NCBI GenBank assembly: GCA_031761405.1
Contig: JASEVX010000338.1
Span: 113,666 to 177,665 of the forward strand
DNA: 64,000 nt
Direction: 5' to 3'
Source of the DNA: Serripes groenlandicus
Lineage: Eukaryota; Mollusca; Bivalvia; Cardiida; Cardiidae
The notes beneath the pieces were generated by a model that was not told where the DNA came from, did no database searches, and worked only from the letters and a program-made list of their open reading frames with translations. Position 1 is the first letter of the stretch; each line of letters begins with the position of its first letter. Position numbers and translations under genes: made by a program. Below are positions 59,136-64,000 of this stretch, piece after piece.

Positions 59136-59564
59136 TTTCTACACAAGTTTTAAATATGATTGACTGCTCGATGATTATATGTATCACTCCGACATAAAGA
59201 ATAACTTTTCAAATAACTAAGCATCGGTCAAACAGTTATTCTCAAATTTTGTTACAAAATGTCTTCACAAAAATGGCAGCTCTGATCATCTTCCCAATAT
59301 ACTTCCTTGATTGGAAAAACCTGACAAAGCAGAAGGATTTTTTGTCCTTAACTCTTCTCCATATTGATTAATTTTCAGCAGAAGACTTTTGAAAACATTG
59401 TCAGAAAAGAAGAAATTGCTCATGATGGGCATTTTCTCCTTTTGGCACAATGTTTTCATTTCTATTCAATGATTATACTTTAATTTACAGAGATTTTTCA
59501 ACTTTTTGATAAGATGTTTTAAAAGTCTTCTTAGCAGGAAATTTGTTGTATGTGGGAAAGGGCG

Positions 59565-60160
59565 GCTCAACCTTCAGCAGACGGCTTTCAAACAAAAAAG
59601 TCACAGTGGCTAAGGATGACTTTCTTGTTATTGTTTATCAAAATATTTTCAACTCTGTTCAACTTACATACATGTACATACATTTGGAGAGAGTTTTACA
59701 TGTGATTGTGTTTACAAGGTTTTCTGCAACAAATGAATGCGGGAAATGGTTAGACAAGGCAAAAATATGTTTCCAGACACTAATTGATAAATCTGCATCA
59801 CTGTTCTAATTTGCATAAAACTCATAATAAATACAGTAATTACTTAACTTAACTAATTTTTTGAGTGAGTAAGTGAAAATATTGACAGACAACTATTTCT
59901 ATAGTAAAAGTAATAATCACGTGAAACATTGGTGTGCTCAATGGTGTGAAGGGCTGACGGCGCTCCCAAATAAGTATAAGAGTCCTTAATTTTAAATTTT
60001 GTTTGAATAATTAACTTCCTTCTTACCTTGGCGAAACCTCCTACATTGTATCTCTAAGCGGCTAAAAATAGACATTGGGAAACCCCATCAGACATATCGG
60101 CTGCATAATATGGCTAAATATTCCACTTCTTTAAAACTCTCCAAATGAGTTTAAGCTTAG
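59565..60160. other. Upstream region, no promoter recognised
   Basis: AT-rich DNA upstream of the first coding exon. Apart from the donor-like site at 60025, I see no core promoter motif or CpG-rich stretch. Confidence 0.35.
60027..60070 (-). other. Possible 5' untranslated exon ending at a strong donor
   Basis: The minus strand reads CGCCAAG|GTAAGAAGG at 60033-60018, a strong donor about 0.9 kb upstream of the first coding ATG. The segment just before it includes an ATG directly followed by TAG. It could be a leader exon of the MIB-PARP gene; no TATA box or initiator could be assigned. Confidence 0.2.
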
Positions 60161-60165
60161 ATTAG

Positions 60166-60167
<2 letters not shown>

Positions 60168-60209
<42 letters not shown>
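60168..60209. repeat. (TA)n microsatellite
   Basis: About 20 TA units. Confidence 0.97.
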
Positions 60210-60212
<3 letters not shown>

Positions 60213-60571
60213 TGCTGTGTCAATGTTTCTTTCGTTTCACGAATGAGAAGCCGTTGCAGCTTAAGAAAAATAAAAATAAAATAAAAGGGAAAGTACTCGT
60301 ACACACTTAATTTACCATCCTTTACAAGTTACCTCCCAGTCTTAAATGTTTCTAGAAGTTGGCACTGGAAAGTCTAGTAAGGCAATGAAGACCTAAGCAG
60401 CTCCCGACACATATCGTCTAATTCCTTATGTAAACGGAATTGATATATATGTGCATCGGTTTTGTAGATCAATACATATATATATCTTTATCTTTAAATC
60501 ATATGTTATATAAAAAGGAAATGAAGTTTCGCCGATGTACACAAAACAGAAAAAGAGACAAAGTTCCGCAC

Positions 60572-60893
60572 CTGATTGATTGGGGGGGGGGGGGGGGGGG
60601 GTTAACGCTGTTTTTAACAATTTCTCAGTTATATCACGGCGGCCAGTTCACCTACGCCTACTCATGCATTTCCTGGTTTTCTCACCAGCACTCCACACAA
60701 CAATCTTCGCAAGCAACTGGCTGCTTTTCCACATAGACATCGCGCAGTGGTGAAAGACGATCGACGCATGTCGCATTGACTTTTGTCGATCGTCGGAGAG
60801 AGAGTTGGCCGAGCCGGATTTCGAACCCACAACCCCTGGATTGACAGCCCGCGTCGCTACCGACGGAGCTACCTGGGCTCTGCTCCGCACATG
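60572..60893 (-). mobile_element. tRNA-derived SINE with a long poly-G/C tract
   Basis: Minus strand. The head has GTTCGAAATCC-like box B ('atttcgaacccacaacccct' on plus) and the body is typical. A run of about 20 G (60582-60601) sits at the tail junction. Likely target duplication TCCGCAC at 60565-60571 and 60894-60900. Confidence 0.87.
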
Positions 60894-60900
60894 AAGTCAC

Positions 60901-62300
60901 ATGTTATCGAAGCCAACAGTTAAGCCTTAAGTATTGTTTAGGAATAGAGGAGAACACACATAAATGCATAATCTAACGCTTGATAGCGGTTCATATAGTC
61001 TACATTTACTAGAAAGAATAATATAGACAGATATGAAGGATTAAAACTTATTTAAAGATATACAAGAGAAAGTAGATGCAACGCATCAATGTCGCCGGAA
61101 ATCCATACTGCAGTTATGCATAACACTAACATTATAGTAGTTGAATAAACAGTTATCAACTGAGGGGCATATTGGAACATCAGGGGTGGGGTCAAGTGAA
61201 AATGTTTCATAATTTGCATTGTTTTGTCATCGAAGTGAATGATAATTGAAGCCTTTTATTGTTTATGACCAATCTCCATTCCAAAGTAGGTTGACCATAC
61301 ACACAACCAACTAATTATTGATCATAAACAGTAATAGAAATGAGTAATCTTGACAATCATTAGTCTTAGTATGTATACAGTGCTTTCATTAAGGAATAAT
61401 TATAAGATTTGTGAATTACACATACACTTTTCAAGATGTTTGTCAGAATATTTGAATTTTATTATTTTTCAATAAAACCACAAAACAGACAATTTAGGAT
61501 TTGCATGCAATAGCACGTCATTTTATCTTTCCTCTATTAAAGTCAACAGTGGACACCTTTGCAGCAATCTACTTTTAAAACAATGAGATAAGGGTTAAAT
61601 CGCTGAAGACATGAGTTTTCTCTTTTTCTCAAAATGATATTAGCTTGGCATTCTAAATATATCATACTTTAACAAATGTTGAAATGTAGTCCAATATTTA
61701 TAAATTAGACCACCTTCGAAATATAATTTCAACTAAACAGTTAAATCTCATTGAAATTGTTGTATAATTTAATTTCGAATTTCGAACATAAACTGAGCCC
61801 TACTACATGTTAATCTATTTTAATTCTTTCCTTCATTTTTTATAATGAAAATAACAAACTACTCATGTTTTAAAATTATATTATGATGAGCGCCCTTGTG
61901 TCAATGATGCATAACAATATGCAGATCGGAAGCAATATGCCTTTAGGGAATTAAATGACACATTTAAAATTGTCAAGGACGAAATAATTTAATAAAGAGC
62001 CGATTCTTTCTTATTCGCAGAGATGTCGTTCTTGAAACTTTTTATAGGCAGAGAGTGTTCGTAAAACCAGTTTTATCTCGGTTGGTTCTTTTCTTCATTT
62101 GTTTCGAACCAAATAAACATTTTAAATCACCTATGATTTACTATTTGTAAGTGAGTGTAAAGAGCGGCTCTCTGCAAAAGGAGATTGATCTACGCTGTTG
62201 GTATGTAAACAAATAATTAGACTGTGCGACGTAAAGGTTTGTAGTTATCGCCTTTTGATTACATGTAGTATATAGTGTAAAATAAAGTATTTCAGTCTAG
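60901..62300. other. Nothing recognised
   Basis: AT-rich DNA. A decayed MITE-like stretch near 61545-61640 ('ccttt gcagcaatctacttttaa') is the only hint of a repeat. Confidence 0.4.
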
Positions 62301-62555
62301 CTAATAGGGACTGTTTTGTCTTCGTAAATAAAACAAATAAACATAAATGCGAGTCAAAATAAAGAAACTGAAAATACCTAAAACATCGAATATTTATTTC
62401 ATTTTAGATGTGTCATTACTTAGTGTTTTTAAACAAACACAATTGTAATATGTTCAAGACATCTAAATGTGTTTCTTTCTAATAATAATCCCCCCTCCCA
62501 TGTCATTCCGAAAACCTATTAAAAATAGAAGTCGCGGGCTTCTGCCCGGCGACTA
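62301..62555 (+). repeat. Interspersed repeat, copy 2
   Basis: Partner of 898-1130 in the same orientation, ending 'gtcgcgggcttctgcccggc' + 'gac'. Confidence 0.7.
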
Positions 62556-62882
62556 ATTACTAATCTGCACTTCGCTCCATCGGGTTTCGATATCATACTA
62601 GTTTACTCTATAGCTTCAGGATATTTAATGACTTATGCTGTAGACTAGGTATACTGTATTTTCTTTGAATATTTCACTCATAACTGTTTTATATCCAGTT
62701 GCTTTGACACTGCATTTAGATGAATGAACGCAATAGCAACTGATTGTCTTTGACTTTTTAGGCGTTGACTCAGGAATGCTTATGTTTCCATTTTCAGCTT
62801 TCTAATGAACCAGAGACCTAAAATAACATTTAGGTGTTGTCTGTACAATCAGTATAAGCAGTATTAAACACTACAGGCTTAT

Positions 62883-63377
<495 letters not shown>

Positions 63378-63534
63378 AAAGATCAATGATAAAGTATGAA
63401 AGTCATTAGTGGTAAGCTAAATAATGTGATATTTCAAACTTGATGTGGTAATGGCTGTGTGTTTACTGGACATTTTACTATATGGAGAAAAGGATAAGGG
63501 CTGGAAATACAGCTTCATAATTGATTTATTTCCA

Positions 63535-63735
63535 TTAACCATTTTTCTCATATAAACACTTTCTGATGCCTCTGCTGCAGACCAGCTTTTCGAAAACATG
63601 GCGACAAAAGAAGAAATTGCCCCAAATAACCAATTTCTCCTTTTGTTACCATGTTTTCAATTGTATTCTTTTATTGTACTGTCACAAGTAGGGAGTTTTC
63701 ATCTTTTCAGGTATGTTTTCAAAGTCGTCTGCTAT
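63535..63735. mobile_element. Degenerate TTAA MITE
   Basis: 'ttaaccatttttctcatata', 'gcctctgctgcagacc', central 'gaagaaattgccccaaataa' / 'ccaatttctccttttgttac', and 'aaagtcgtctgctatatata'. The right end is replaced by a TA run. Confidence 0.7.
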
Positions 63736-63889
63736 ATATATATATATGTATAAGTTAGTTGATAACATGTATGGTCCAGTAGAATGTCACTTTATTTTTT
63801 CGGCATATGTGTTCGACGTCCCATAACAGTGTGTATACCAAAAAGAAACTACTACTAAGTTAATTACGGTTTCTCTCATTCATGCCTGC

Positions 63890-64000
63890 CCTCCTCTCAC
63901 CCTCCTCTCTCATCTATCTATATATATATCTACAATCTAATCATCTCCCCTCTCTCACTCTCACACATAGTATATCTATCTGCCCCTCTGTACCCCCCCC
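63890..64000. repeat. Pyrimidine-rich low-complexity sequence
   Basis: Irregular CTC/TCT and TATC runs to the window edge; no gene. Confidence 0.7.

Noticed and set aside
33790..60885. tRNA-like sequences with box A and box B (43060, 58100, 53120, 33790, 60810)
   Set aside because: All are heads of the same SINE, followed by a common body and an (AATC)n tail with target duplications, so they are not tRNA genes.

Overview
This window reads as nuclear genomic DNA from a mollusc, most likely a bivalve. It is AT-rich, has spliceosomal introns, and more than 80% of it is repeats. These include a TTAA-flanked MITE, a tRNA-derived SINE with an (AATC)n tail, elements ending in 'ctcacctga / caggtgagct', and blocks of 'gaccttgacctttgacctagtgacct'. 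The bivalve assignment rests on the style of these repeats and on the encoded protein; I could not search a database.

One protein-coding gene can be supported. It lies on the minus strand and fills almost the whole window, from about 59135 (5' end) to 5570 (stop codon). I assembled it exon by exon from splice sites, phase and protein motifs. The model has 20 coding exons, every junction is in phase, and the total is 3,006 nt (1,001 codons plus stop). Domain order is: Mib_Herc2 (about aa 7-78), ZZ zinc finger (about 81-130), second Mib_Herc2 (about 151-238), two MIB repeats (about 240-385), an ankyrin array of the Mind bomb type (about 435-780), and a PARP catalytic domain (about 790-1001). 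Human MIB1 and MIB2 have the same order up to the ankyrins but end in RING fingers. Here the RING region is replaced by an ADP-ribosyltransferase domain with an H-Y-I triad (H883, Y916, I983), which predicts mono-ADP-ribosylation. This Mind bomb-PARP chimera is the main finding.

Layout: 1-5560 lies downstream of the gene and is dominated by a 2.4 kb minisatellite grown from one end of the MITE. 5570-9028 holds the PARP exons and the last ankyrin exon. 10217-26175 holds the other ankyrin exons, separated by satellite-like arrays. 26662-33443 holds the MIB-repeat exons. 33444-42543 is one large intron with a 6.1 kb insertion that carries a nested hAT-like remnant. 42544-56316 holds the Mib_Herc2 and ZZ exons. 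59118-59135 is a probable first coding micro-exon. 59136-64000 is upstream DNA with SINEs and microsatellites.

A second pattern is structural. Several tandem arrays have units that include an exon edge with its splice site: the exons at 13854, 23434 and 33316 on the donor side, and those ending at 31237 and 32083 on the acceptor side. Other arrays have grown from different parts of the MITE. Local tandem duplication therefore appears to be copying splice junctions and transposon segments throughout this gene.
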